Shown one piece after another: positions 46,672 to 59,036 of a DNA stretch of 64,000 bases (the stretch's first letter is position 1; every line of letters starts with the position of its first letter). The stretch lies in assembly GCF_025399195.1 (NCBI RefSeq), contig NW_026252147.1, positions 62,001 to 126,000 on the forward strand, given 5' to 3'. Both the position numbers and the translations under genes were made by a program. The DNA comes from Umbelopsis ramanniana AG. Lineage: Eukaryota > Mucoromycota > Umbelopsidomycetes > Umbelopsidales > Umbelopsidaceae. Under the pieces are notes generated by a model that was not told where the DNA came from, made no database searches, and saw nothing but the letters and a program-made list of their open reading frames with translations.

Positions 46672-47577
46672 TTACATTAAACTCTGCTGCTGGTACGCAT
46701 GTATCTTAATCGCTAAGCTTTGTATGTTCCGAGAACATTCACGAACACTTTGTGCAAGTGCTGTATCGGTTGAATCCCACGTATCAACCTGCTGTCGAAG
46801 TGATTGAAGCTCTTTGATGACCAACGCGTTCAGCTTTCGATATTTTTCTGCTATTTCTTGCTGCATGACGCCCATGGATTGACGTACGCCCTTCTGTTCA
46901 TCCAGAATGGCGGATATAACTTGTTCGGAATCAGCCATGGCACATTGTGTTACTAACCGTTGGCGTTGACATAACAAACGCAGTCGATGTAATTCTTCGG
47001 CCAATTGAGCTGTTTCAATATCATAACGATGGCCTAATCTATCCAATGACGAAATAGCCGCTTCCATTCGATTTTCCGCTAACAGCTTCATTTCTTGGTA
47101 TCGTTGTGTTTCCATCAAAATGGAGGCCTCTCTCTCTTCTCCTTCGATCTGACCCGACCGAAGATGGGCTACCCGATCTTTGAGTGATCGAACTCGGTCT
47201 TCTGTATCCGATGAGGCTTTACGTATCTCGTTAAACAGAGCCTGCTTACTCTCTAGACCAGCAGAGAGTGCCGCTACCTGTGATCGCAATTCTGTGGTTT
47301 TGTTTTTTTCTATAATACATGTCTGTTCGTATTCTTCTTGTTGCCTTTCAGCAAGTCTAATCTCGCTCTTGTAAATTTCCAACTTGGACGTGACTTGGAT
47401 GAGATGTGCTTGAAGTTCATTCATTACCCGAAGAGATCGCTCCGATGTAGATGCTTTTAATGGAGGAGGCTGTAGCAGGCTTTGTGGAGGAGATGGCTGC
47501 GGTGTGGGTGGAGCTGTCACATCATATTCGAATTTCCGTATACGAGTTATAGACAATCTTCGAGGAGAGTGGGACAT
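46672..47577 (-). CDS. Coiled-coil protein, unknown family
   Basis: Single exon, 301 residues. The first 45 residues are basic and Pro-rich with Ser/Thr-Pro sites (APPTPQPSPPQ), which may be phosphorylated. From about residue 48 to 290 it is an almost continuous coiled coil (for example LQAHLIQVTSKLEIYKSEIR and LESKQALFNEIRKASSD), with several Arg-rich turns. It has no membrane segment and no globular domain. The length and pattern are like those of spindle, septum or tethering proteins, but I do not recognise a family. The start is the first ATG and the frame is open only in this register, with strong heptad periodicity supporting a real gene. Confidence 0.7.
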   Translation of the reverse strand: MSHSPRRLSITRIRKFEYDVTAPPTPQPSPPQSLLQPPPLKASTSERSLRVMNELQAHLIQVTSKLEIYKSEIRLAERQQEEYEQTCIIEKNKTTELRSQVAALSAGLESKQALFNEIRKASSDTEDRVRSLKDRVAHLRSGQIEGEEREASILMETQRYQEMKLLAENRMEAAISSLDRLGHRYDIETAQLAEELHRLRLLCQRQRLVTQCAMADSEQVISAILDEQKGVRQSMGVMQQEIAEKYRKLNALVIKELQSLRQQVDTWDSTDTALAQSVRECSRNIQSLAIKIHAYQQQSLM

Positions 47578-47785
47578 TTGTATGTGTGAAAAAGGGAACG
47601 GGTTGACGAGAAAAACTTATTCAGGCACAAATAATTTTTTAACCCAAAAAGCCCAACCGCTGCTGGGTTGCCAAAAACCTCCACAAATGCAGCTTTATCC
47701 CTTCCCCTTCAAAAAGAAATCCTCACCTCCAAGCAAGTAAGGGTCAGATGCCAACCAAATAGGAGCATCATCAAAACAACAAATT

Positions 47786-49655
47786 TTATTGGGTATATGT
47801 GAAGTATCGTTGGATCACATCCGTGAAAAGAGACGCAGTGTCCTTTGGAGCACGAGCAACTTCCGCCTGCAGAAATGATTTCATCCATGCCTCCCGATCG
47901 CATATTGACTTCTTGGTATTTACATCGAGCATTTCCATCCATTTGATAAGCTTGACGAAAGTCCACTTTTCAAAACATCCATGACTGATTCTCTGTAAAA
48001 GTAGCTGTACCATGGTAGTTGCCCGAGCTTGTTTTTGAGCTTGATCGTCAGGGTTAGCTAAAGCAAAAAAAAATTTGACAATATATTGTGGGCTTAGTAT
48101 CAACCTCGTGGATGTCTTATGGGTTATACATTGAAACTGTACCTGTTACTATTTTTCTAGACCGACGCTCTAATCGCTTAAGGCCAATAGCAAGATCCGC
48201 CGTTGCATCCAAGTGGCAGTATTTTTCCATTAGTTGGAGCCATTCTTCTGAATAGTGTGAAAAATACGGCAACAAGATTCTGTAATAATGCGTTAATGGT
48301 CGATCAAGTTTCAACTGTGTTACAAGATACATACCTAATTAACGGTACATTATTATCGACATGAAGCATTGCGTCCGACAGTAATTCATAAAAATAACGT
48401 CTGGCTATCAGCTGGAATTTAGTTTCCCGTTCTCTAAGCACTCTTCCGCACGCAATCTAACATAATAAAAAAAGATTGAGTCTTGCAGCATATTTACGAT
48501 ATGGATGGTCGGTCATTGATTTATTTACCTTTAGCCTCAACTTGACGCCGGTCAAATCCATATATCCTCTAGAGGCGTTAACCAGTAGCTGTTGTAGGCT
48601 CTTGTAGTTGTACCCCTTTGAGTCGATATAATGTAGGCGTGGTGGCATTGACCATTTAATGACTTTTGCGTTAGGATCTTTGTCATTTTCTTCTAATCCC
48701 TCTTCTTCCTCGCTACCAGTGGTATCACTTCTCTCCTCCTCGCCTTCTTCGCCATCTGTAGCATCTGTATCAGAATATCCAGAATCTTCAGAATGGACAG
48801 TGGTGGTAGAGTCTAACTCCTTATCATTGGGTATGGGCAGATCTTCCTCTTGAGCAGATTTCTCATTTGCGTTTGATCCTCTTCTGTTACGTTTCTTCGG
48901 TCGTTTGCCCATTGATTTTAGCTTTTTTCGCTTCCTTCGGGGCTGCTCTTCATCCGAATCAGAGGTATAAGGCTCGCTGTCGGACATATAAAGATTTTTT
49001 GGCGTGATTCGAGTGCGCTTGAATGTTTTTGGATCCTCGGATCTGGACGACTTTTCGTGAGGCTTTCTCGCCATCATTAATGCAACCATTGTGTGAACCA
49101 TGGGGTTTTTGTAATGAAGGTAGGATAAATATAAGTCTCGCACTCCATCTTCGTCGTCTTGGCAGGCAAGTTTGCGAATCAACAGTGCCAGCGCAGTCGG
49201 CTTTTCATTCATTTGCTGTCATATAAGAAGTACGTAAATCAACATCTGAACTCTCCACACATTCAGTTCAATAGGTCAATTTCTTACCGAGCCGAGCGAA
49301 TTGAATGCACCGTTGATGACTTCGTTGAGATACTCGGGGAAGAGATGCTGGACTAAAGGAATAATGACCTGAAAGGTTGCTGGGTTAGCTAGCAGTCGAA
49401 GAAAAGTTCAAAAGAAAATCTCCCAAATGTTCTTACCCTCCAGTAAGCTTTCGGCGACCACTGCGTCTCCACGAGTAAGGCGTCTAGCAGGAGCATAGCT
49501 TCTTCGTACTTCCGCAACAGAATGCAGTCAAGCAGTCGCTGTTGCACTCGTTTTCTCATGCCTGCAGCGTCTCGATTGTACGGATCTCCCATAGCATTAC
49601 CGGGAAACTTGATGAATGCGGTCCTCTCGAAAATGCCATTGAGAATTTCGGACAT
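47786..49655 (-). CDS. Nuclear helical-repeat protein with acidic/basic insert, possibly RRN11/TAF1A-like
   Basis: Minus-strand exons 49437-49655, 49288-49368, 48529-49215, 48335-48456, 48143-48279 and 47786-48057 encode about 505 residues. The N-terminal part is made of helical pairs resembling TPR repeats (LLDCILLRKYEEAMLLLDAL, LYLSYLHYKNPMVHTM). A charged insert at about residues 130-260 holds Lys/Arg clusters (RRKRKKLKSMGKRPKKRNRR), which look like a nuclear localisation signal, followed by a long Glu/Asp/Ser run. The C-terminal half is again helical (LPYFSHYSEEWLQLMEKYCH). The layout of repeats with a charged insert is reminiscent of RNA polymerase I factor Rrn11/TAF1A, but no decisive motif is present. 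The coding call is solid because six exons join in frame. Confidence 0.75.
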
Positions 49656-49829
49656 GTTGAATGTCAACGAGATTGACAATGACTACAGCAGTCAGGCCAG
49701 GAAGGTCAAATAAATTTTCCAGAGCCCAAAAAAAAAAAAGTCACTCCATTCTGACCCGCTTATTTTTTCCAATACTTTAATGCTTTACTTTATACTTTTT
49801 ACAATTTGCAAGCTGTCTATGTGTTATCT

Positions 49830-51831
49830 TCAATAGCCTGAGCCTATGCTCATTCCAATTAAGCCAGCAACAGCCGCTCCGGCACTTCCTAATATAACGC
49901 CACGCTTAAGACTAATACTTGATCCAGCAGAGGCAGAACTACCTCCAACAACAACCTGAACAAGAGTCTCGGTCGTTGCCTTTGCTACATCCTCCAGGCC
50001 GCCTCGAAGTAATAGATATAATACAACCCAGTAGAACGCGCCATTGAACTTGAAAGTCAGCCTGAACGCCTTTCTGACCGTCCTCGTGATTCGCCGCTCT
50101 GCTCTTATTAGTTGTGATGAGAAAGGATGTGTGACAAAGGGAGATTGTGGATGCGAAGGTGAAAGGAGGTTAGGAAATCGGGCCGTTCGACTAATGATGG
50201 CGGACTGGATTTTGCGTTGATCCTCCTCGAATTGAACAAGGTTACCAACGTCTGGGAGTAATTCAAATTGGGGCAAACCTTGTTCCTGTAAGATATGTAG
50301 TCGCTCTTCCAGAATGAAAGGCGGAATAGCACCATTGGGGTGAGTTTGATGAACATTAGGATTAACTCTAGTGAATAAGGACGTCAAAAAAGCCAGTCCA
50401 GTGTGTAAACCAGTATAGGGTCGAGATACAGCAGACGGCGTAATAGCTGGGGGTATGGAGTCGTAGGCGCGGGTTGCAATCGGAAACAGATAGGGACTCC
50501 CTATGGTTGGCGTTCCATAGGCACTTGATGACACCGACATAGAGCGAGGAGAGAGATATACTGAACTATTAGACATAAGTGAGGACGATCGTGGTCGCGG
50601 CTCCGACGTTGCATCGTAGAAAACATCAGAAGAGGATAGGATGGATTCATTTGAATAACTTCGGGAGAGGCGAGGGGTGGATGGAACAGGTGAAGGTGGT
50701 TGCTCTATGGAGATGTGTTTGGAGGATAGGTTATCCATGGTGGATTTCATTGCGTATTTTTGTAATATCAAGTCGCTTTCAAGAGACCATTCGTAGTCAT
50801 CGGCTCCTCCTAAATCTAAAATCCAGTACAATAGGTCTTAGCGCCTATATTCCAATGCTATCACGCGCCAATCCCTTTCGAATCACAATCAAATACTGTA
50901 CCAGATAATAGCGACTCTGAACTGACGAAGTTGAGTACCTCTGCAGTGCTTGGAAAGCTAATGCGTGATTTTGCATCTTCAGATAAGAGCAGCTTGATCA
51001 TTTGCCATAGGCCAGCGTACATCCATCCATAATTAAGGATATATACACTTCCTACGAACCCCGGATATCGATTATCCATAATATCCATCAACACACCTGG
51101 TAGTTCGGCGTCCTGGATGAGATCACAACGGTAAATGTGAATAAATGACTTTTTTGTGACGGTGCTTTTTCCACCTACGAAACACAGGGAGACTTACCAG
51201 CGGCAGGAAAGGGGCATTTTTTATGTCTATGACTACCGCCATCTGAGAGGTAAGGGGGCATTGCATCCCATCTAATTCTCGTTGCTTGGTAAGATCTAAC
51301 GTCATTTTACGAGCGGTTTCCATGACGTAAATGACCAATGGCTTGATATTGTCAATAAGGCTTCCTTGACTAAATTTTGGAAAATGGCGCAGCCGAACGA
51401 ATCCGATAGGTCTGTTAAGTTTATCGTAGTTGCGAAAGAATACAATCCCACTTTGCTGCAATTCGCTTGGTAGACGGTCCCAGCTAAACGAGTCAACATT
51501 TTCCCTTAAACGCCATTGTATTGTGTCCAGCATGAGGGCCAGTGCGGATGGTACTACATATTCGCAGCGTTTCAAGAAACGAAAAAGCGTCACTGTGGCC
51601 AATGGGAGAGGTTAGAATACATGTATTCAGCACTCTGTATAGTTAATGAATGGCAGTACCTCGGTCATTAATGTAGTCATGTACAGCAGCGACCTGCATA
51701 GAATCCAGCTTTTGGTCATGTGCTAGAAGTGGTAACTCCAGGTGCAAAGCAGCATTCAAGCTGTCAATGGCGTTGGAGTAGGTGTTGTAGTTTTCGTTCA
51801 GAAGTCTGGATTTCGCTTGTAGTATGTTCAT
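49830..51831 (-). CDS. CRAL-TRIO (Sec14-like) lipid-transfer domain protein with C-terminal membrane tail
   Basis: Minus-strand exons 51660-51831, 51198-51592, 50902-51112 and 49830-50815 encode 587 residues. The CRAL-TRIO N-terminal part is visible as VTLFRFLKRCEYVVPSALAL with MLDTIQWRLREN. The lipid-binding lobe follows, with MAVVIDIKNAPF, VLMDIMDNRYPGFVGSVYIL and YGWMYAGLWQMIKLLLSEDA, a pattern like Sec14 (the usual block is NNYPE, and here it is DNRYPG). After a Ser-rich linker the C-terminus has a helix-rich region (AERRITRTVRKAFRLTF) and hydrophobic segments (AFYWVVLYLLLRGG and a Gly/Ala-rich tail ending GLIGMSIGSGY). It probably moves or senses a lipid at a membrane; the ligand is unknown. 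Confidence 0.85.
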
Positions 51832-52805
51832 TACTGTGGCATGGTATGGGTGATTCGGCCAGTTGTGAGAAAGAAGGTGGTTTTGTTCAAATATGCCCCA
51901 CAGTTAGTTATCGAGACAACAAATTTTCCCAAATTTTTTTCTTTTATGTATATTCGACAAATCTGGCCATTTGCCAATGACGAAAATCTGACTGTGATTG
52001 AATCGGCTCTCATGAGATTAAAAACTCTTTCGACACATCTTGTGCAGTTTTGAAAGATTGTAGAACAGCATTGATACGGGACTACATTTGCCTTCACATT
52101 GATACCGCTTACGCCAACCACAGTTTGTTATGGATAAACATCTGACTTGGTAACTGGTCACAAGCATTGTGCGGACTTCGTCAGCCGGTTACCGACCCAG
52201 TGTTTGTATTGTATTTCATTGCTGACGCATGAGCAGACGAATGGTATTTTATGTTTGCATTAAAATAAATTTAGAATTTATTGCAAGCAAATGAATTGTC
52301 AACCTAGCTTGGCGTAGAGTAACGATCGATCAGACCAAAGCGAAGCGCATTATGTTGTATAGTCAGCGGTGAAAAGCATTTCGGTAGATAGCCAACGAGA
52401 TTTGTTGCGTTAATAATTTGAGCAGTTTAGGATTTCATGAATTGGAGGCAAAGCAGTCAAAAACTCACTTGTTTGCCACTGCAACTATGAATCCGTCTTA
52501 GGCTCAGCATACATTTTATTTACATAGCTTAAAAAAAATTGGACGGGGGAGGCGAAAACAGAATAAACGAAGGAACGGCAAAACAAATCTATGGTAGATG
52601 GGTTACTGTGCAGTAGAATTTTGGTGCATCTAGCATCATGCTGTGGGTTGCCTAGCAGTGGGCAATAGTCATCTCGTCTAGAGGAACAAAAGGGAATGCT
52701 TGGTGTTGTAAAGAGTGTGTTGGGGGTGATAAGCTTGAGCGTCTATGGGCGGCATGTATATGGGCAATGAGGGTATGTAGTTGTTGATGACAAATAGAAG
52801 ATGCT
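51832..52805. other. Intergenic region upstream of the CRAL-TRIO gene and 3' of CDC24
   Basis: About 970 bp. It contains the CRAL-TRIO promoter on its left and the 3' UTR of CDC24 on its right. Short ORFs (51831-52121) overlap in opposite frames and show no similarity to known proteins. Confidence 0.4.
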
Positions 52806-55655
52806 CTAGCAGCTGACAAAGAGATTGACAGTGTTTGCACTGCCCTTTGCTTCGATACCCATCTGAACATCTTCATCGGAATTGATAGTGATCAGATCAC
52901 CTTCTTCGTCCTGGTACTTTAGTCGAAGTGTATCTGGAGAGCTCATAGGGCGCAGAGGACCGATCTTGCGGGAAACTCGCTCAAGCAAGTCCCTATATTT
53001 TATGTCAGGTTCAACTCGGATCACATAAATACCATCCGGGTAATTCAATTTGATTTTGACTTGATTGGCTAAAACATCACTGTTGAATGGTGGAACCCTT
53101 GTTGTTGGTAACCCGTATTGATCGCGATCCATGTTTTGTCCCCATGAATTTCGGTTCTTATGTACATCAGGACTGCTTTTCGATCTTGAACGCATTTGAA
53201 TACTGTGAGGTGGCCCATATTGACTATTTTTCTTGACACCGTTGGGCGTTTGAGACTGCGTCCTCCCTATAGGAACGGTTGTGTAAGATCTGTGCTCCTC
53301 AGTGGGGGTAGGAAGGTCATCGCCAATCATGAACTTGGCGACCGTGTCAGTGAGAGGAGAGTCGTTGTTCCTGCGTTGCCAGACACTTATAGCACTTGAG
53401 CTACCAGCCGATCCTCTAGCTGAGGAGGTAGGCGATGACGGTGTAGACGGAGGCGGTGATGCAGGATAACGGTTATAATCCGTTTGGCTTGTTGGTGTTG
53501 ACGTACTGGGAAGCGAAAATGTGGATCTTGGGAGCGGTGGCAATGTCATACCAGGTGCGGTAGGATAATGGCGCATAGGGACAGCTCCAGCGACTCCTGC
53601 CATGCCACCAGTTGCACGATGCTTACTGTTATAATATCGACCATACTCTCCGTCATTGAAGGTTGATCCACTACGCATCCTATATTGTGAATCCAGTGCT
53701 TCCTCTCCTTCGCCTTCATAGTCTTCCTCGTCATCGTTTTCGTCAATGACAGCATCGTGGTCGTCATCGTGGGATCCTGGTACTGTGTTGATCGATTGTC
53801 CATTTCCAGATAACTGCCAGTTTGTGGAATACTGCTTGATGTCAAATCCATTGTCAGCGGTTGGAGGCTTTCTGGTTTCGCCTAACACAGTGTTGAGAGT
53901 TGTTTCCCAGCGCTGCAAATGCTCTTCGTTAGGGCATTTTAACGAAAAGGATTCGACATCATTATTTTGCCAGAAGATTTTGAGTGAGTAAACCCCTGTG
54001 CAAATCCAATTTCCTTGCTGTTAGCGGACGGAATCACAAACGTTGCCCCATCAATGTACGAAGACATATACCATCACTACTTGTGTTGACCACCTTGATG
54101 ATGAAAGAAACGAAAATCTTTCCTTTGAGCAATAGGCTGGCTCTCCTCTTCTTCTTACTAATGCCAATAGCATTAGTTTTAGGGAGACGACTTTTTGTAC
54201 CTTCTTTCATCTCTTTGCAAATGATCAAGATTTTGTCAAATAAATATACCAGCAGCTCCTTTTCAGCATCATTACTGGACATGATGAATTTTCCTTCCAA
54301 AAGGAGACTTCCAAACTGGTCTACGGATAAACCTCTCCAGTCGTCGACGCGGCGCTTCAGATCTTCTAAACATTTCTGGTTTTCGATTCTACGACTGACT
54401 TCGTTGACACGGCTGGCCGCTCTTGATGTTGCTTCAAGCCCCTCTCTCATTTCAGTATAATATGGCCATGAAGGGTCAGTATCTTCGACCAACTTTTCCA
54501 TCAACAACGGGTATCTGCATAGCCTTTGAACAGGCTTAATGAGCAAAGATTGTAGCTCATAGGTAGGGTTGGCGACATCCACTAATTTCTGTAGTTTCGG
54601 TGTCTCCTGAATGACCAAATCTTGAGCCAGTGGATAATTGGCGCAAAAAACATCATAGACTGAGAAGAGACTTTCCATCTGGATGAACAGGTGTCCAAAC
54701 CTTTGTTCTTCCTGCTTTTGCTCTGCTATCTCTTCAAGTTTAATCAAGAACTTGCGTTGAAAATCCACCAAGGCATTCAAGTTGGAAAACAGGTAATGAA
54801 TGGTATCGGGAGGCAAAATTTTCTGAGTTTGGATTTCGCGCATGTAGTCCTACATAACAGACAGGGGAAGGGTTGATTTGAAAAACCGGTTGATTAGCCA
54901 AAACGAAACGTCGAGGGGGGAATTAAAAAATCCAGCTTTCTACCTGCAGAGCTTCCAAGTCCTGAACAAATTTCCTCTCTGTTTCTACCAGTTCGTTCAC
55001 TCTCTTGGCTCTCGCGCTGGTGAGTGTAGCTGGCGGATCTGACATACGCTTGGAGGATTGCACTTTGATGATGTTTTCCTTTTGCATCATATCCAAGATA
55101 GTACTGACCGTATGGACGACCTTGAAGGGGAACAAAATGTTAAAGGCGAGTGCATTTTTGTAATCTCAAATGAAATTAAATAAAATAGTATTCCTCCCCA
55201 TAACAACGAAATCCACTACCATGTCGTACCTTCACAAAGCCATTGGTGTCATCTTGTGTAAGATCGCATATCGTAAAGAGATCTTCGTCTGAGAAATGAA
55301 GTTCTTTCTGACAGCCAACGATAAAATGGTATACATTGGCCTTGCACGCATTGGCCGATGTAAGGGAGGCGTCTTCGTTGACCTTGACAGGTGTATGGGG
55401 ACGTAAAGTGTTGAATAAAAAACATAGACTTGAACCCTTTCGACATATGTTCCACAGCTTCGAAACAGGATCAGTGGTTGGTGAAGGAGAAGGGATAGTA
55501 AGTGATGTCGGAGTGGTAACATCCTGATTCATAAAATTGTCGAAACCAGGAACACAGGCTAATGTATCAAGGACCGTTAAGCATGTGTGATAAAGAGAGG
55601 CGGGTTTGTTGGAATGTGTGGTAATCTGAGACGGTAGTTCGATCTGTTGAGCCAT
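52806..55655 (-). CDS. CDC24: CDC24-type guanine nucleotide exchange factor for Cdc42
   Basis: Minus-strand exons 55230-55655, 54944-55120, 54072-54849 and 52806-53995 encode 856 residues, close to the 854 of budding-yeast Cdc24. The domains appear in the expected order. A CH-like domain at about 50-145 contains CKANVYHFIVGCQKELHF. The DH (RhoGEF) domain at about 180-370 runs from AKRVNELVETERKFVQDLEA to YELQSLLIKPVQRLCRYPLL, the conserved core. A PH domain spans about 390-500 (VYLFDKILIICKEMKEG onward). A Ser/Thr-rich linker of about 250 residues follows. The C-terminal PB1 domain contains VKIKLNYPDGIYVIRVEP and the acidic TINSDEDVQMG. Cdc24 activates Cdc42 at growth sites and binds Bem1 through PB1, so it should control hyphal polarity. 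Confidence 0.95.
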
Positions 55656-58193
55656 GGTGAGGCTCTAGAGACACAATACAATACAACACAAAGAAGGAGT
55701 GAGGGTAATAGGTTGAAAAGGAAGAGAACCTTTCGTATTAGGGAGGACAGATGGTCACTTTGAGATATAATTTTAGCGCAAATGTTAAGGGGGGAAGTCA
55801 GTGGAGAGATCCCATCCAATTCGCCAGGAATGCTACTTATGGATGTTGATCGTCGCCCTCACGTGTTTGGTGCGTTCTGGACGCTTTTTTTTTTTACTTT
55901 GCTTTGGCTCTCTCCCTCGTGCAGAGCTTGACCAAGGGGGATAGATGGCTATTTCCTGCTGTTGTCACTTTTTTGATGAATTCATATAAGACGCACGTAC
56001 AACCAATATTACTTCTCCTACATACCTTTCTTAGCATTGGCAGGATGGACACTCGTTTCCAAGCTCAGTTCGAGTCAATAGGCTATGACAGTTTACCGCC
56101 CACTAAAAAAAAAGTAGGGAGGTTGGTGGCAGGTTCTGAGCCATGAGTAACATTTCATAAGTGAAGCGCTGTATTTAAAATTGGTATTACCATTTTCATT
56201 GAAGTAAAGTCTTTGTGACTTCGTGCGGATTACCTGAATTTCACAGTACGTTAGGATTGTTTTATTATGAAAATGATGATGTTACCTCCTTAAAACCTTA
56301 GTATTTCCTATGAAGGTTTGATTGACGACATATAGGCGACAGCACAGATTTTCCCAATAGTCAGATCAACATCCCATCTTTCTGGCGGCGGTGAGCAAGT
56401 TACTCAAACTTTCGTTACCACAAATACTGGCTTCATGTTCTCAGGAAGGTCAGATGCCTGAAGCCTCCAAAAATAAAATAAGACTGTCATTATGGACCTT
56501 GTTCTTAACCATGATATAAAAAGTGACTCAAATCCGTACAAGGAACAGGTGGTACCAAATGCCCTACAGTCTCATGAATGGTTGCAGACGAAGAAATAGC
56601 AGATGTCCACAAGTGCCACTACCAATAAACGACAATGCTTCTTGCTGGTGTATTTGCTCATGCCAAAGTGGAAATACCAACATGCAGATGTACAACGATA
56701 TTTGCATTTTAACCACCTAGGAACTAGTGATTTTAGCTAGCTCACAATGATGCAAATCGTATCATGGAATTGGAAGCATGAGAAATAGAGTATGAATCAG
56801 ACGAATCCAACTTATACCAATCATGATCAAGTCTATTCAACCGGAGGCTACCAAAGTGGGCCATCGTAATTATATAACGGATATATAAGTGGGAACATAT
56901 TGACAAAGAATTCAGATGGCCCAGCCTGTAATCTTACAAATTCGTTGTTCACACTTGAAGTAGTGCTTACGAGTGTCCATATTTATTTAAGTTGAACGTA
57001 CACCAATCTCGTTGTCAATAATCACCAAGACAAACCTGAGTGAAAACATGATAAGTTTGCTTTATGGCTATCATGAAACGACAGTAGCAGCGTCTACAAA
57101 GCAGATCAGTTCACCGAACTTGCAGAAAAGAACATCTGTCAGTAAAAATGGCCTATTAAACGACTGAATTGTTGATTCAGTCAGCACCTTCTATTCGACG
57201 TTGAGCCAATACGAAAATATTTGCTGCTCACTCAGCAAAAAAAAAAAAGGTCCACCACAGCCGGAAACTTCGAGATACAGTAAGGAAAATCGTGTTTCAT
57301 TTAATTCAAAGCAATATTAAGGCACTGCAAAGATGAATTCATAGATATTCATAGACATATGTACCTATGGTTGTTATTTTAAGCGCTGTGTTGAGAATAT
57401 CAATTATGCAAACGAATCGTAAACAATGTCAGACGAATCTTCGGTGGTTGTGGTCGGATGAATAAATCCAGAGACGCTTATGCAGCGCTGGAACTTCAAA
57501 GGCTCAAAAGCTCGAAAAGTGTTTGGCACTTTTGGATGCATGAAAGCGCTATGTTTAGACACTGTAAACCGGAACAAAGTAAAAGAATTGACTGATTTTC
57601 CGAAGTTCAGCTCAAGCTAGCACAATCAATGTACGTTTCACAGTTGCTTCAGATTTTGGTGGGCAAGTTTGACTGATATCTTCGATACCTATGCTCCATT
57701 TTTACGATAATGAATTTCATATATCATAATGATGGAACTTATGCATAAATCAGTGCAGGGTTCGTGTCTGATTTTTCGATCAAACGTGAGCGGCCGTACT
57801 TTTTCGCCCAATGCTCGCACGTGATACGCTGTAATCTGCGCCAAAGTGGCGAGACAAAACTTGACTTATTTATTCGACAACAAGGGTGAGTGAGAAGTGA
57901 CGAAGTGTTGATGAAATAATTAGTTTAGCAAGCTTTATGGATAGGCAATGGTTACTATGCAAGATTGGTCACAAGTGGTGCGCCAATTACAGTACGATCA
58001 TCATAAGGAATCAATCCATCCATTGAAAGCAATTTTGCCAGCCAGAGCCGTTTAAAGAAAGCGAAGGCTGCCTGCGCCATATGGTGGGAAAACGGGTTTC
58101 ATGTTTTATCATTTCAGCTATATAAACCAATGGTCGGCATGACGATGCTACCTATTATCTCTTTCAATACTGAAGATTTAACTATATTTCAAC
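55656..58193. other. Gene-poor 2.5-kb region
   Basis: The longest stretch without a convincing gene in the window. It begins with the CDC24 promoter (TCACGTG at 55859-55865). The ORFs at 55904-56146 and 56523-56720 have no recognisable motif or splice support. From 56150 to 57800 it is AT-rich without clear repeats. A CACGTGA lies at 57818-57824 and a TATAAA at 58121-58126, both assigned to the downstream small gene. I saw no terminal inverted repeats or transposase remnants. Confidence 0.45.
58121..58126 (+). promoter_or_regulatory. TATA box of the 91-aa helical protein gene
   Basis: TATAAA followed by CCAATGG lies 68-73 bp before the ATG at 58194, in a region that is otherwise gene-free. 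The spacing fits a core promoter. Confidence 0.6.
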
Positions 58194-58678
58194 ATGCCCA
58201 TGTCAAAAGAACTTGGTAGGATGGATACTACATTGATTGCCCACTACGTTCTCCATAACGCTGACTCACGCAATTAACCATTGTGTTAGAACACGTCCAT
58301 AACCAACTTTGCGACGTTGAAAAGGAAGCCCAAAAACTTTCATCTGAAAGCTTCACTGAAGAACAGGTTTGTGAATCATCGCACTCTTACGATGATGTTT
58401 GTTCGTTCTAACATAAAGGACATACTCTACTAGCTCCGACATTTGCAAAACAAACTTCATCATATCGATGAGCGCTATAAGGAAGGATGTGTCACTGAAA
58501 GTCATATGAAGGGTGATCCTTATGAAGAGGATGGTCAAGCTGCTGTCGCCGAAGTAAGTATTCTGCTCTGCCTTTACTAATTGGATCGAAAATCATACTA
58601 AGATTCGATGCTTCATCTTAGGAACTCGAGAAATGCCATCAAAAAATCTATTCAATGCTCAATACTCTTGAAAAATAA
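58194..58678 (+). CDS. Small helical protein, unknown family
   Basis: Exons 58194-58215, 58290-58366, 58434-58553 and 58622-58678 encode 91 residues. All four junctions are GT-AG and keep frame, so the gene is well supported even though each exon is tiny. The protein is hydrophilic and predicted all-helical, with two long amphipathic segments (HNQLCDVEKEAQKLSSESF and LRHLQNKLHHIDERYKEG) joined by an acidic loop, and a third helix at the end. It has no signal peptide or membrane segment. A TATA box lies 68-73 bp upstream. Possible roles are a subunit of a helical-bundle complex or a small stress protein; I do not recognise a family. Confidence 0.72.
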
Positions 58679-59036
58679 GTGACCATTGGCTCGACAAACC
58701 GTAAAATGAAAGTTGTTCATTTTCGATTGTTGCAATAAAAGAATCCTTTAATTTTTATCTCATTGTCATTTCGACATTCTCATCCGTTGAGTTTGATCAT
58801 ACCCAAACGTTTTACAAATCAATTACAAGCCATTCAAAGAAAAAAGTGCATGATTGCCACCATACCCATCGTTCGAAAATTACCATCTGTATACATTGTA
58901 GCGTTTTTATATGTTTTTATGAATGAAATTTTAGTAAACATTTTCTTCGGTTTTTGACCAAAAAGTGGTACATATTTAAGCCTGCGAAATTTGAAAAGTA
59001 TGGTGGTCAGCCCCAGTCCATTGAAGATGACTACAT
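58679..59036. other. Convergent 3' region between the small gene and seryl-tRNA synthetase
   Basis: About 360 bp, AT-rich. The ORFs here overlap in opposite frames and lack motifs, so no gene is called. Confidence 0.4.

Noticed and set aside
55904-56146. Plus-strand ORF of 80 residues with a short C-terminal part starting at an ATG near 56046
   Set aside because: Low-complexity ending with a lysine run, no conserved domain, and most of it is upstream of any good start context.
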